Under the pieces are notes generated by a model. The model saw only the letters and a list, made by a program, of their open reading frames with translations. It did no database searches and had not been told where the DNA came from. DNA of 59,097 nucleotides from Segatella salivae DSM 15606 (GTDB lineage Bacteria; Bacteroidota; Bacteroidia; Bacteroidales; Bacteroidaceae). Positions 18,187 to 26,925 of the stretch are shown here, one piece after another. Each line of letters begins with the position of its first letter. The stretch's first letter is position 1. The position numbers and the translations under genes are program-made. The stretch is taken from contig NZ_GL629647.1 of assembly GCF_000185845.1 (NCBI RefSeq), forward strand, positions 1,667,763 through 1,726,859, written 5' to 3'.

Positions 18187-19359
18187 TTAAAGCAAGCTCT
18201 TAATGGATGCATCGATATCCTTAACCTGCACATCTCTCATTCTAACGCTGTTGTCTTTTCCAATAAGGAAGTAGGTGGGGATTTGCTGAACATTATACTG
18301 AGAGAGTGTGGGCGAGTTGACACCTGCGTCATCATGCACACTAATCCAAGGCAAAGCAGCCGTTTGAGTCTTCCAGAAGTGCTCATCGGGATCTATAGAA
18401 ACCTGATAGATTTCAAAGCCCTGGGCATGATATTTGTTATAAAGTTCGCGCAACATCATGATGCGTTTCAAACTGTTTTCATTGGCAAAGACATGGAAAT
18501 CGAGCATCACCACCTTACCGGCAAGGTCAGACAATCGGCGCACATGACCTTTATTATCAGGCAATGCAATGTCGATGATGCCGCTTTCTTTAACTTTGCT
18601 GGCATCAATTTGAGCCTTTTGTTGCTCCGCTTGGATAATACGCACATCCTTCATACCTTGTATTGCGATGTTATGTAGATTCAATCCGCGTTCTGCTTTG
18701 GGGTAATACGTGTCCCAACTTGTCGCCACAGCAGCATACACTTTGTTATCTTCCTTGTTATTACGAGGGTTGAAAATCAAGGTCTCTTGATTACCAATTA
18801 CGACGGTTTGGAATAGTGCAAAGTAGGCAAAAGCCTTCATTGGAGCCTTATAAATGAAGTCATATTTCACCCTGTTTTTATAGCTTTCGAGCAATAGATT
18901 GATGTTACTTTCCACTGAATCTACACCGAGAGTAGGACTTGAAATGATGTCATTGATCTGGTGTTGCAAGCCTTGTTGCATGAGCGCGAGCGTCTTAATC
19001 TGACTACAATTCTCACTACCTGTGACCTCATATCTTGAAGACATGCGTGGATAAGCAGCCTTAATAGTGACTGTTTCCGTAGAGTCGATGCTCACATTGA
19101 TGATTTGTCCGGCGATGCGCAGACGATAAAAGTCGGGTGCTTCGGGTGCTTTCTCGCTGAAAGAAAAGGCTCCATCCTCTCCAAGTTTTACCGAATCAAC
19201 GACTACAGGGCCATTAAGACTCATGTTTTCAAAGTAAAGTGTGGAGTCTTTAGCGTTCGAAATCTCACCATTTACATGGAATTTCTTGTTGTTGCAAGAT
19301 GCAAAACTCAATGTCACAAGTGCCAATACTGCAACAGAGAAAAGGCTTTTTATCTTCAT
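18187..19359 (-). CDS. DUF4369/thioredoxin-fold lipoprotein lacking the CxxC motif
   Basis: A 390-residue periplasm-facing lipoprotein: signal MKIKSLFSVAVLALVTLSFASC with the lipidation cysteine at 22. Residues about 25-130 resemble DUF4369 (VNGEISNAKDSTLYFENM). Residues about 265-390 have a TlpA/AhpC-like thioredoxin fold (ALPDNKGHVRRLSDLAGKVVMLDFHVFAN, then IPTYFLIGKDN with the cis-proline). The usual WASWCGPC is replaced by HVFANENS, so no redox-active cysteines remain and classical disulfide exchange is unlikely. The open frame continues upstream to 19851 through crcB on the same strand, but the signal peptide fixes the start at 19359. Probably cotranscribed with crcB. Confidence 0.85.
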   Translation of the reverse strand: MKIKSLFSVAVLALVTLSFASCNNKKFHVNGEISNAKDSTLYFENMSLNGPVVVDSVKLGEDGAFSFSEKAPEAPDFYRLRIAGQIINVSIDSTETVTIKAAYPRMSSRYEVTGSENCSQIKTLALMQQGLQHQINDIISSPTLGVDSVESNINLLLESYKNRVKYDFIYKAPMKAFAYFALFQTVVIGNQETLIFNPRNNKEDNKVYAAVATSWDTYYPKAERGLNLHNIAIQGMKDVRIIQAEQQKAQIDASKVKESGIIDIALPDNKGHVRRLSDLAGKVVMLDFHVFANENSLKRIMMLRELYNKYHAQGFEIYQVSIDPDEHFWKTQTAALPWISVHDDAGVNSPTLSQYNVQQIPTYFLIGKDNSVRMRDVQVKDIDASIKSLL

Positions 19360-19454
19360 GATTGTTGTTTTTTCAAGTTCTATATGCAAAAGTACACAAA
19401 ATTTAGAAAAGTAAAACAGTAAATAGATAAAAAGGTAATAAAACGTGAAGTTTT

Positions 19455-19832
19455 TTATATCACGCGGGAAAGTGACATCCCTATATAAACAGCTACAATG
19501 CCAAGGACGACGCTTCCGCCAGAATATGTGGCGGCTTGCCATAGCTGTTGGGTGCGAAGAAGAGTCAAAGTTTCGTTGCAAAACGTAGAAAAGGTGGTGA
19601 AACCGCCACAGAATCCCACCGTAAGAAAGAGTTTCCAACTCTCTGACATGCCTGTACCTCGGTCGGCAAGGCCATAGAAAAATCCGATAAGCAAACAGCC
19701 CAAGAGGTTTACAGTCATTGTACCCATCGGGAAAACGGCAAGGAAAGTGCCCTGCAAAAGCTTTGGAAGAAGCCATCGAGAGACTGATCCCAAGGCACCT
19801 CCAATGGCAATATAGAAAATCGATTGCAACAT
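19455..19832 (-). CDS. crcB: Fluoride exporter CrcB/Fluc
   Basis: A 125-residue, four-helix inner-membrane protein; the family forms dimeric fluoride channels. Diagnostic motifs are GGALGSVSRW near the start, GTMTVNLLGC, and GFCGGFTTFSTF, which includes the conserved phenylalanines and TTFSTF. A longer start at 19859 is open, but a promoter -7 box TATCTTTG lies inside that extension (19841-19848). That leaves the ATG at 19832, with a leader of only a few nucleotides. No fluoride-riboswitch signature was seen upstream. The downstream thioredoxin-like gene is 95 nt away. Confidence 0.92.
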   Translation of the reverse strand: MLQSIFYIAIGGALGSVSRWLLPKLLQGTFLAVFPMGTMTVNLLGCLLIGFFYGLADRGTGMSESWKLFLTVGFCGGFTTFSTFCNETLTLLRTQQLWQAATYSGGSVVLGIVAVYIGMSLSRVI

Positions 19833-19840
19833 ATCTTTGG

Positions 19841-19848
19841 CAAAGATA
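19841..19848 (-). promoter_or_regulatory. Possible near-leaderless promoter of crcB
   Basis: TATCTTTG on the minus strand, 8 nt before the preferred crcB ATG at 19832. Transcription would begin about 4 nt before the start codon. The -33 element is not clear. Confidence 0.4.
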
Positions 19849-20048
19849 CACATTTTCATGCTTTTATTGCATAAAAAACGCGAAGAAATATCATTCTATT
19901 CGGGAAATTTCTCCCTGCAAACAACACAATAAGGGAATAGTATATACCATTGATTTCCAACGATATAAGCCTAAAATAAACCTCACATACCACTTAAATT
20001 TTATGACATAGATAGGGAAATCCCCCTTTAGAAATAGGAAAATTCCTC

Positions 20049-20079
20049 TTGAACGATACAATAAAAAGCTATACCTTTG
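20049..20079 (+). promoter_or_regulatory. Promoter of a candidate small RNA
   Basis: TTG at 20049-20051, exactly 20 nt, then TACCTTTG at 20072-20079. This is a strong Bacteroidetes promoter that does not precede any credible ORF. Confidence 0.65.
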
Positions 20080-20085
20080 CAAACA

Positions 20086-20308
20086 GAAAAAAGGAGAGAG
20101 TTATTCGATTTCTCAATAGGTAGAGCTTTTAAATAGGTAAATTGATTTCAGGCTAATGTGAGTAAGGCTCATTCTTTGCATGACTTTCTGCAATGATTGA
20201 TTGCTGCAAACATGATAAACGAAATGAGTTTTCACAAACATTTCTTTCAAATTAGCTTGATGAAAGACGGCAGTCGCCCCTCAAAGAGAGGGCTGCTGTC
20301 TTATTTTA
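20086..20308 (+). ncRNA. Candidate small RNA upstream of pnp
   Basis: About 220 nt between a strong promoter and an intrinsic terminator, with no open frame of note. The terminator (20264-20308) has an outer stem AAGACGGCAG/CTGCTGTCTT with one G-T wobble, an inner stem CCCTC/GAGGG, and then TTATTTTAT. pnp has its own promoter after it, so this is more likely an independent transcript than a pnp leader. I cannot assign it to a known RNA family by eye. 6S RNA, an sRNA or an attenuated leader are alternatives. Confidence 0.5.
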
Positions 20309-20343
20309 TATTTAAAAATGCTGAAAACTTACATTCGTTTTCT

Positions 20344-20371
20344 TTTGTTTAATATATAATAGGTAACTTTG
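20344..20371 (+). promoter_or_regulatory. Promoter of pnp
   Basis: TTTG at 20344-20347, a 16-nt spacer (somewhat short) and TAACTTTG at 20364-20371. The leader is about 40 nt. Confidence 0.55.
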
Positions 20372-20417
20372 CAAAGAATATAGATGTTTGACAAAACAAT
20401 AAGTTATTAAATTTTAG

Positions 20418-22691
20418 ATGAACGTTATTACAAAATCAGTTCAATTGCCTGATGGAAGAACCATCACAATTGAGACCGGAAAAGTTGCAAAACAAGCTGA
20501 TGGAGCTGCGGTACTTCGCATGGGCAACACAGTGCTATTGGCAACTGTTTGTGCAGCAAAGGATGCAGTTCCGGGTACAGATTTCATGCCTTTGCAGGTT
20601 GATTATCGTGAACAGTACAGTGCTGCTGGTCGATTCCCTGGTGGTTTTACCAAGCGCGAAGGCAAGGCGAGTGACAATGAAATCCTAACATCTCGCCTCG
20701 TGGATCGTGCACTTCGTCCACTCTTCCCTTCCAATTATCACGCTGAAGTGTATGTACAAGTGATGCTTTTATCAGCCGATGGTGTTGACCAGCCTGATGC
20801 TTTGGCCGGTTTTGCAGCCTCTGCAGCCATGGCTTGTTCAGATATTCCATTCGAATATGCTATTTCTGAGGTCCGCGTTGCACGCATTAATGGCGAATTT
20901 GTCATTGATCCAACATTCCAACAGATGGCAGATGCAGACATGGATTTAATGGTTGCTGCAACCAAAGACAATATTATGATGGTCGAAGGTGAGATGAAAG
21001 AAGTCTCAGAACAAGACCTTATCGATGCTCTCAAAGCTGCTTCCGAGGCAATAAAGCCTATGTGTGAGCTTCAGGAAGAACTCTCAAAAGAGCTCGGAAC
21101 CAATGTAAAACGTGAATATGATCACGAGATTAACGACGAGGAACTACGCGAACAAATCAAGAACGAGCTTTATCAGCCTGTCTATGATGTAAATAAGCAG
21201 GCGCTTGAAAAGCACGCTCGTCACGATGCTTTCGATAAGATCTTGGCCGATTTCCTTGAGAAATACGATGCCGCTCATAGCGATTTGTCTGAAGAAGACC
21301 TTGAAGAGAAGCACGCAGAGGCTACCCGTTACTACGAAGATGTTATGCGTGACGCCATGCGTCGTTGCATCTTAGACGAAGGACAGCGTCTTGATGGCCG
21401 CAAAACTACCGATATCCGTCCTATCTGGTGTGAGGTTTCACCTCTCCCAATGCCTCATGGTAGCGCCATATTCCAGCGTGGTGAGACGATGTCTTTGTCC
21501 ACATGTACACTGGGAACAAAGCTTGATGAGAAGATGGTTGATGACGTAATGGAAAAGAGTTACCAACGTTTCTTGTTGCATTATAACTTCCCTCCATTCT
21601 CTACCGGCGAAGCAAAAGCACAACGTGGTGTAGGCCGTCGCGAGATAGGTCATGGTCATTTGGCATGGCGAGGCCTTAAAGGTCAGATTCCAGAAGACTA
21701 TCCTTACACTGTACGTTTAGTCAGTCAGATTCTCGAATCGAATGGTTCTTCGTCAATGGCAACCGTTTGTGCCGGCACATTAGCACTCATGGATGCCGGT
21801 GTTCCCATGAAGAAGCCAGTCAGTGGTATAGCAATGGGCCTCATCAAGAACCCCGGAGAAGACAAGTATGCCATACTAAGTGACATCCTTGGTGACGAAG
21901 ATCACTTAGGTGATATGGACTTCAAGACGACCGGAACACGTGATGGTTTGACCGCAACTCAAATGGATATCAAGTGTGACGGACTATCTTTCGAAATCCT
22001 TGAACAGGCATTAATGCAGGCAAAAGCAGGCCGTGAGCACATCCTCAACTGCATGCTTGAGACGATATCTGAGCCTCGCGCAGAGCTCAAACCACAGGTT
22101 CCACGCATCGAAGCCTTTGATATTCCTAAGGAATTCATTGGTGCAATCATTGGTCCTGGTGGCAAAATCATCCAGCAAATGCAGGAAGAGACTGGCGCAA
22201 CCATTACTATCGACGAAGCTGATGGTAAGGGACATGTCACTGTTTCAGCCCCCAACAAGGAGAGCATTGACGCTGCGATGGGCAAGATTAAAGCCATTGT
22301 GGCTGTTCCTGAGGTAGGCGAAGTCTACGAAGGTGTTGTCCGTAGCATCATGCCTTATGGCTGTTTCGTAGAGATTCTGCCTGGAAAGGATGGCTTACTC
22401 CATATCTCTGAGATTGACTGGAAGCGTCTTGAAACCGTTGAAGAGGCTGGAATCAAAGAAGGAGACAAGGTGAAAGTGAAACTCATGGAAATTGATCCAA
22501 AGACCGGTAAGTATAAACTCTCTCGCCGAGTACTGCTTGAAAAGCCCGAAGGCTATGTTGAACGCGAACGCCGTCCACGTCCAGATCGTGGCGAACGCCG
22601 CCCTCGTCGCGACGGAGATAACCGCGAAAATCATCGTGGTCGCCGTTTCGAGCATCATGAAAATGAGGAAGACAACAATACCGCTGAATAG
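20418..22691 (+). CDS. pnp: Polyribonucleotide nucleotidyltransferase (PNPase)
   Basis: A 757-residue phosphorolytic 3'-to-5' exoribonuclease. Two RNase PH domains flank an all-helical region (about residues 15-230 and 325-545). A KH domain follows at about 565-630 (IGAIIGPGGKIIQQMQEETGATI), then an S1 domain at about 635-705 (YEGVVRSIMPYGCFVEILPG). The tail after 710 is very rich in arginine, then in glutamate and histidine, and is likely a flexible RNA- or protein-contact region. The gene is monocistronic, with its own promoter and a terminator at 22730-22771. Confidence 0.97.
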   Translation: MNVITKSVQLPDGRTITIETGKVAKQADGAAVLRMGNTVLLATVCAAKDAVPGTDFMPLQVDYREQYSAAGRFPGGFTKREGKASDNEILTSRLVDRALRPLFPSNYHAEVYVQVMLLSADGVDQPDALAGFAASAAMACSDIPFEYAISEVRVARINGEFVIDPTFQQMADADMDLMVAATKDNIMMVEGEMKEVSEQDLIDALKAASEAIKPMCELQEELSKELGTNVKREYDHEINDEELREQIKNELYQPVYDVNKQALEKHARHDAFDKILADFLEKYDAAHSDLSEEDLEEKHAEATRYYEDVMRDAMRRCILDEGQRLDGRKTTDIRPIWCEVSPLPMPHGSAIFQRGETMSLSTCTLGTKLDEKMVDDVMEKSYQRFLLHYNFPPFSTGEAKAQRGVGRREIGHGHLAWRGLKGQIPEDYPYTVRLVSQILESNGSSSMATVCAGTLALMDAGVPMKKPVSGIAMGLIKNPGEDKYAILSDILGDEDHLGDMDFKTTGTRDGLTATQMDIKCDGLSFEILEQALMQAKAGREHILNCMLETISEPRAELKPQVPRIEAFDIPKEFIGAIIGPGGKIIQQMQEETGATITIDEADGKGHVTVSAPNKESIDAAMGKIKAIVAVPEVGEVYEGVVRSIMPYGCFVEILPGKDGLLHISEIDWKRLETVEEAGIKEGDKVKVKLMEIDPKTGKYKLSRRVLLEKPEGYVERERRPRPDRGERRPRRDGDNRENHRGRRFEHHENEEDNNTAE

Positions 22692-22729
22692 TTTCTAACG
22701 AATTATTACATAAGTATTATTTAAAGTAG

Positions 22730-22771
22730 TGCCCTTGCAAATGGTGAAAACCAAATGCGAGGGCATTTTTG
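22730..22771 (+). terminator. Intrinsic terminator of pnp
   Basis: Stem TGCCCTTGCA/TGCGAGGGCA (22730-22739, 22756-22765) with one G-T wobble, followed by TTTTTG. Confidence 0.85.
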
Positions 22772-22954
22772 TTATATACCCATTAAGAGCAAATCAACCT
22801 CTAAAAAGAATGAACAACACAACAAAACTTTCCGCAAAACAACAGACCTTTTCCCAACAATAGCAGCCAAACACAACCCAACCTAACACAACCCATTTCC
22901 TTGCGCCAGACAGGTTGCAACCCCATCTGCCTTTATCCCTATTGCAAACACACG

Positions 22955-23020
22955 CATTTCGCGCCACAAAACGCCCCATTTCATCGAGTGAAATGAATCA
23001 AATCATTCCATAAAATCACA
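22955..23020. repeat. 22-bp phased array, three units
   Basis: Units start at 22955 (CATTTCGCGC), 22977 (CATTTCATCG) and 22999 (CAAATCATTC). The rest of the spacer between pnp and the GH97 gene (22772-22954) holds nothing I recognise. Confidence 0.6.
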
Positions 23021-23074
23021 GAGATTACAACCTCTTGTGAATCAACCCCTTAGACAACAAGTCCATAAACGCGA

Positions 23075-23112
23075 GAAGCAGGGACTCAGATGATACACCT
23101 GATCCCCGCTTC
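23075..23112 (-). terminator. Terminator of PUL2
   Basis: A long imperfect stem (23075-23089 and 23099-23112; arms starting GAAGCAGGGA and ending TCCCCGCTTC). It lies about 30 nt after the GH97 stop. The T-tract on the minus strand is poor. Confidence 0.6.
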
Positions 23113-23141
23113 TTCATGATTCACTCAAATTTACAAAAGTC

Positions 23142-25286
23142 CTATTTATCTGCTATCAAACTAACAGCAAAGCCTCCACCGCGAGCCATTGTGAGTTTCA
23201 ACGTGTCGCCACGCTTCACAATCTTCTTTGTGATACGATAGGCTGCAGGGTTCTTTTCATAGTCAGCATTGGGCGCATCTGCATAGATTGTACATGCATA
23301 CTTACGGCCTTTATCCAAGAAGTCGAGTTTAATCGTACTCTGATGTCCGTTCTGATCGCACTTACCTCCAATGAACCAGTTGTTCGTTCCCTTTGCTTTT
23401 CGGGCCACAGTAATATATTGTGCCGGCTCAGCTTCAAGGTATTTAGAGTCATCCCAGTCACAAGCTACGTCACGAATAAACTGGAACGCATCGTCATACT
23501 TCTCGTAATTCTCAGGCAAGTCGGCTGCCATCTGGAGCGGACTATACATCGTTAGGTAGAGCGCGAGTTGCCCAACAAGCGTTGTATGCACGTAACTTTG
23601 GTTGTTACACCACTTGTTTAACTTCGTCTCTAATATGCCGGGAGTGTAGTCCATGGGTCCCCCCTGCAAACGAGTAAAGGGTAATATCACCGTGTGATAA
23701 GGCTCACTACCGCCAAACGCCTCATATTCCGTACCACGGGCACTTTCATTTCCAACAAGGTTTGGATAGGTACGGCAAAGTCCTGTGGGTCGAACCGCCT
23801 CGTGAGCATTGACCATGATGTGATGTTTTGCAGCCTCTTTAACGCAATGAAGATAGTGGTTAATCATGCTTTGGCTATAATGATATTCGCCCCGTGGAAT
23901 GATATCGCCTACATATCCGCTTTTAACGGCGTCATAACCATACTTATTCATGAGCTCATAGGCTTTCTCCATGCGACGTTCATAGTTTGCTGTGCTGGCT
24001 GAGGTCTCATGATGCATCATGAGTTTTACACCTTTTTCATGTGCATATTCATTAAGATATTTGATATCAAAGTCAGGATATGGCGTCACAAAATCAAACA
24101 CATCTTCCTTCCAATGGCCAAACCAGTCTTCCCAACCGATGTTCCATCCTTCGACAAGTACTTGCTGAAGTCCGTTCTTTGCGGCAAAATCGATGTAACG
24201 TTTCACGTTGGCTGTGTTCGCCGGATGAAGTCCATTAGGCTTCACTTTCGTGTAATCTGTCTCACCAATATGCACCGAAGGGAGGTCAAAAGTGTAACTC
24301 CATGGCTTGCCACCTGCTATCATTTCCCACCAAACTCCACAATATTTTGTTGGGTGAATCCAGCTGGTATCGGTCAACTTACAAGGCTCGTTGAGATTCA
24401 AAATAAGATTACTTGCCAACATTTGGCGGGCATCATCGCTGACAATCACCGTGCGCCAAGGCGTATTAAAGGGTGTTTGCACATAGGCTTTATTGCCTAC
24501 TGCGTCGGGCGTTAGCCAGCTTTCAAACACCATATTCTTATCATCGAGGTCAAGATGCATGGCAGGATAGTTCACCAAAGCAGCCTCATGAAGATTGATA
24601 TAGAGTTCATCGGCCGTCTTCATCTGTAGAGAAGTCTGCACGCCTGTAGGCGAAAATTGAGTCTGAGAGGAGTTATCGGTGATAGCAGCCTTCATCCGTT
24701 GGCGAATCTCCGATAGCTTACTGATTTGTGTTTCGTATTCCTGTGTGTCATAATCTCCAGGAATCCAGTAGGCAGTATGGTCTCCTGCCATGGCAAACTG
24801 CGTGTGTTCACGCTTCACAATGAAATAGTTTAGCTCGTTTTGCTGTGGAAATTCATAGCGCAATCCCATGCCATCATTGTATACACGGAATCGAATCACG
24901 ATGTTTCTCTTGCTACTTGGCTGGTTAAGATCTACTTCTAATTCGTTATAATGATTGCGAATCGTGGCTGTTTCGCCCCAAACGGGCTTCCAAGTTTCGT
25001 CAAATGTCGACACCTTATGACTGGTTTCGTTGAATCCTGCCAATAGATCGGTTTCGTTCATCCCCTTACTTGCGTGCTTATCGCGCTTGAGTTCGAGTCC
25101 TAATTCCGATTGCTTTATAACGGGTTTATGCTTATAATCTAACGTATACGTAGGCACACCACCCTCTTTTAAGGCAAAAGTGAGGACGACATTCCCATCG
25201 GGTGACTTCACCGTTTGTGCCTTTACGTTCGGTGAAAGCATGAGGAGGATTGCTCCAAGAGCAATGCTGTTCTTGATTCGTTTCAT
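23142..25286 (-). CDS. GH97 SusB-type (inverting) alpha-glucosidase (PUL2)
   Basis: A 714-residue exported enzyme, signal peptide ending near residue 23 (PNVKAQ). The N-terminal beta-sandwich is about 25-280, the TIM barrel about 290-610, then a C-terminal beta domain. The glutamates in MMHHE (Glu427), NAHEAVRP (Glu496) and RGTEYE (Glu520) have spacings of 69 and 24 residues. Those are the spacings of Glu439, Glu508 and Glu532 in SusB of Bacteroides thetaiotaomicron, and Glu514 matches SusB Glu526. The barrel strand that carries Asp in retaining GH97 enzymes reads VKSGYVG here. It should therefore hydrolyse alpha-glucosidic bonds with inversion, probably in the periplasm. It is the last gene of the operon. 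Confidence 0.93.
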   Translation of the reverse strand: MKRIKNSIALGAILLMLSPNVKAQTVKSPDGNVVLTFALKEGGVPTYTLDYKHKPVIKQSELGLELKRDKHASKGMNETDLLAGFNETSHKVSTFDETWKPVWGETATIRNHYNELEVDLNQPSSKRNIVIRFRVYNDGMGLRYEFPQQNELNYFIVKREHTQFAMAGDHTAYWIPGDYDTQEYETQISKLSEIRQRMKAAITDNSSQTQFSPTGVQTSLQMKTADELYINLHEAALVNYPAMHLDLDDKNMVFESWLTPDAVGNKAYVQTPFNTPWRTVIVSDDARQMLASNLILNLNEPCKLTDTSWIHPTKYCGVWWEMIAGGKPWSYTFDLPSVHIGETDYTKVKPNGLHPANTANVKRYIDFAAKNGLQQVLVEGWNIGWEDWFGHWKEDVFDFVTPYPDFDIKYLNEYAHEKGVKLMMHHETSASTANYERRMEKAYELMNKYGYDAVKSGYVGDIIPRGEYHYSQSMINHYLHCVKEAAKHHIMVNAHEAVRPTGLCRTYPNLVGNESARGTEYEAFGGSEPYHTVILPFTRLQGGPMDYTPGILETKLNKWCNNQSYVHTTLVGQLALYLTMYSPLQMAADLPENYEKYDDAFQFIRDVACDWDDSKYLEAEPAQYITVARKAKGTNNWFIGGKCDQNGHQSTIKLDFLDKGRKYACTIYADAPNADYEKNPAAYRITKKIVKRGDTLKLTMARGGGFAVSLIADK

Positions 25287-25469
25287 ATCTTTTGATTACT
25301 GTTTCCTAATTAAATTTCAGTAAGTTCAACTCTCTTTTGCAAAGCACAACACTGGCTTTACATTGAAAATGAACAATCTTTTATCCTTTATCGTAGGCAG
25401 AAGATGCCATAACAAACCTATGGCTATCTCTGCTATTGAGTGATAACTATATTATTTTCTATTGAGATG

Positions 25470-26891
25470 TCAACGACTTTTCATTGCTTTCGTCAGATGA
25501 ATCACCTTGCATGCATGTGGCGCAAGCGTTACTTGATAGGCCTCATCGGGTCGTTCGTCAGTGTGTTTCCACATGTCTCTGATGTGCCATTTGCCTTTTA
25601 AGCCGAGCTGACGAAAGTCTATTTGTCTTACTTGGGGCGTGTCTTCGCGATTGAAAAAGCCTATAATCCAACTGCCATCTGTAAGCTTTCCTGCCCAAAT
25701 CTGACTGCGAACATCGTGGTGATCAACAGATAAAGGTTTGCCAACAAAACGCTCTTTGTTGAGTCGAAGCAGTTCTTTATTCTGATAAAATGACACGCGA
25801 TTGCCTATCGACGAAGGGCGATCAGCCACTGCAATGGGGCCACCGGCGAGCAATTGTAACGAGATTACGCTCTCCATTTCATTGGCATTGGCAAACGTAT
25901 TGAGCCGAGTGAAATCACCATCTAAGATGATTTTGTCCCTGCCTGATAGCGAAGACCAATAGATAAAGCCATCAAACATGTTGTCATAATTGGGCCATGT
26001 GGGAAAGAACTGACCGCGATGAGCTGCTGAAAAGTGCTTCCAGCCACCATCACCTGTGTCGGCTACCACCCTAATCATATTGCCATAGCGTGCTTCAAGC
26101 ATAGCTTTTTCATAGAGATGTGGCATCACCAACGACGTGAAAACACCGTATTTACGGGCTGCTTCACAGATATATTGCAACGCCAACTGATAGGAATCAC
26201 GACCATATCCACGGCCAACGCGCCCCATATTTCGGTCAAAACCATCTTCATACCAACTCAGAAAATCCATCCGAATGAAGTCAACACCAAGGTCATGATA
26301 GTGTTTGAAGAAGCCATCTATATAGGCTTTGGCTCCCGGACGCGTAGCAACGACCCACGAAAACCAGCGATCTGTTGTGTCTTTATGAAGCACCTTGTCG
26401 CTCGAACGATAACGAAGATCGCCAATAGTAACATCTTTTGTGCCTCTGACATGAACCGAATCGTCGCCATGAATCCATAGAGGATTGTCATAAACACCCA
26501 CTTTCAGCCCCTTAGCCTTACACTTCTTGATGAGCTCTTTGAGTGTAATGCTGCCGTAACGCGTCATATATGGCGCGCCGTTTTCAGCCAACATAGGGAT
26601 AAAACCATCGGTACATATCATCTCATAACCATAGGGTTTGAGGTTTGTTGCAACCCAGTTTATAATAGAATCCCATTGCGCTTGCGTGATGTCTATATGC
26701 TGTTCACCCGCCTTTTCCTTTAACCAGCAGTGCTCATATACGCTCCAATAGAGGGGCGCTCGAAGCGAATGGTTGGCCGATAGCCTTTGATTTGTTGACG
26801 AGGAAGGCGCTCCTTCCCCGTCAATCACGTGGCCTTTAGCAGGCAAGACCACGAGAATCAAAGCAATCAATAATAACAGGTTGTATTTCAT
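25470..26891 (-). CDS. Clan GH-D-like (GH27-like) alpha-glycosidase, copy B (PUL2)
   Basis: A 473-residue exported protein (signal peptide MKYNLLLLIALILVVLPAKG). A TIM barrel resembles GH27/clan GH-D: NLKPYGYEMICTDGF matches the family's early Gly-Tyr...Asp motif. Asp209 (FIRMDFLSWYEDG) is the expected nucleophile and Asp278 (RVVADTGDGG) the expected acid/base. The C-terminal part is a small beta domain (WIIGFFNRED). GH27 includes alpha-galactosidases and isomaltodextranase; with a SusB-type GH97 next door an alpha-glucan substrate is plausible (inference). It is a diverged tandem paralogue of the gene at 26926-28377, and lacks that gene's lipobox. The start at 26891 fits the signal peptide. 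Confidence 0.78.
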   Translation of the reverse strand: MKYNLLLLIALILVVLPAKGHVIDGEGAPSSSTNQRLSANHSLRAPLYWSVYEHCWLKEKAGEQHIDITQAQWDSIINWVATNLKPYGYEMICTDGFIPMLAENGAPYMTRYGSITLKELIKKCKAKGLKVGVYDNPLWIHGDDSVHVRGTKDVTIGDLRYRSSDKVLHKDTTDRWFSWVVATRPGAKAYIDGFFKHYHDLGVDFIRMDFLSWYEDGFDRNMGRVGRGYGRDSYQLALQYICEAARKYGVFTSLVMPHLYEKAMLEARYGNMIRVVADTGDGGWKHFSAAHRGQFFPTWPNYDNMFDGFIYWSSLSGRDKIILDGDFTRLNTFANANEMESVISLQLLAGGPIAVADRPSSIGNRVSFYQNKELLRLNKERFVGKPLSVDHHDVRSQIWAGKLTDGSWIIGFFNREDTPQVRQIDFRQLGLKGKWHIRDMWKHTDERPDEAYQVTLAPHACKVIHLTKAMKSR

Positions 26892-26925
26892 TACTATGCA
26901 CCCAAGTCGTAATCTCTAAGCCTTA

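Noticed and set aside
18187..19851. A single 554-codon minus-strand ORF covering the thioredoxin-like gene and crcB region
   Set aside because: The first 164 codons are a second reading frame of crcB; a clear lipoprotein signal starts at 19359 and CrcB motifs are in another frame.
19860..20048. Fluoride riboswitch upstream of crcB
   Set aside because: The expected conserved GATGGC-type core was not found, and the likely transcript starts only a few nt before the gene.
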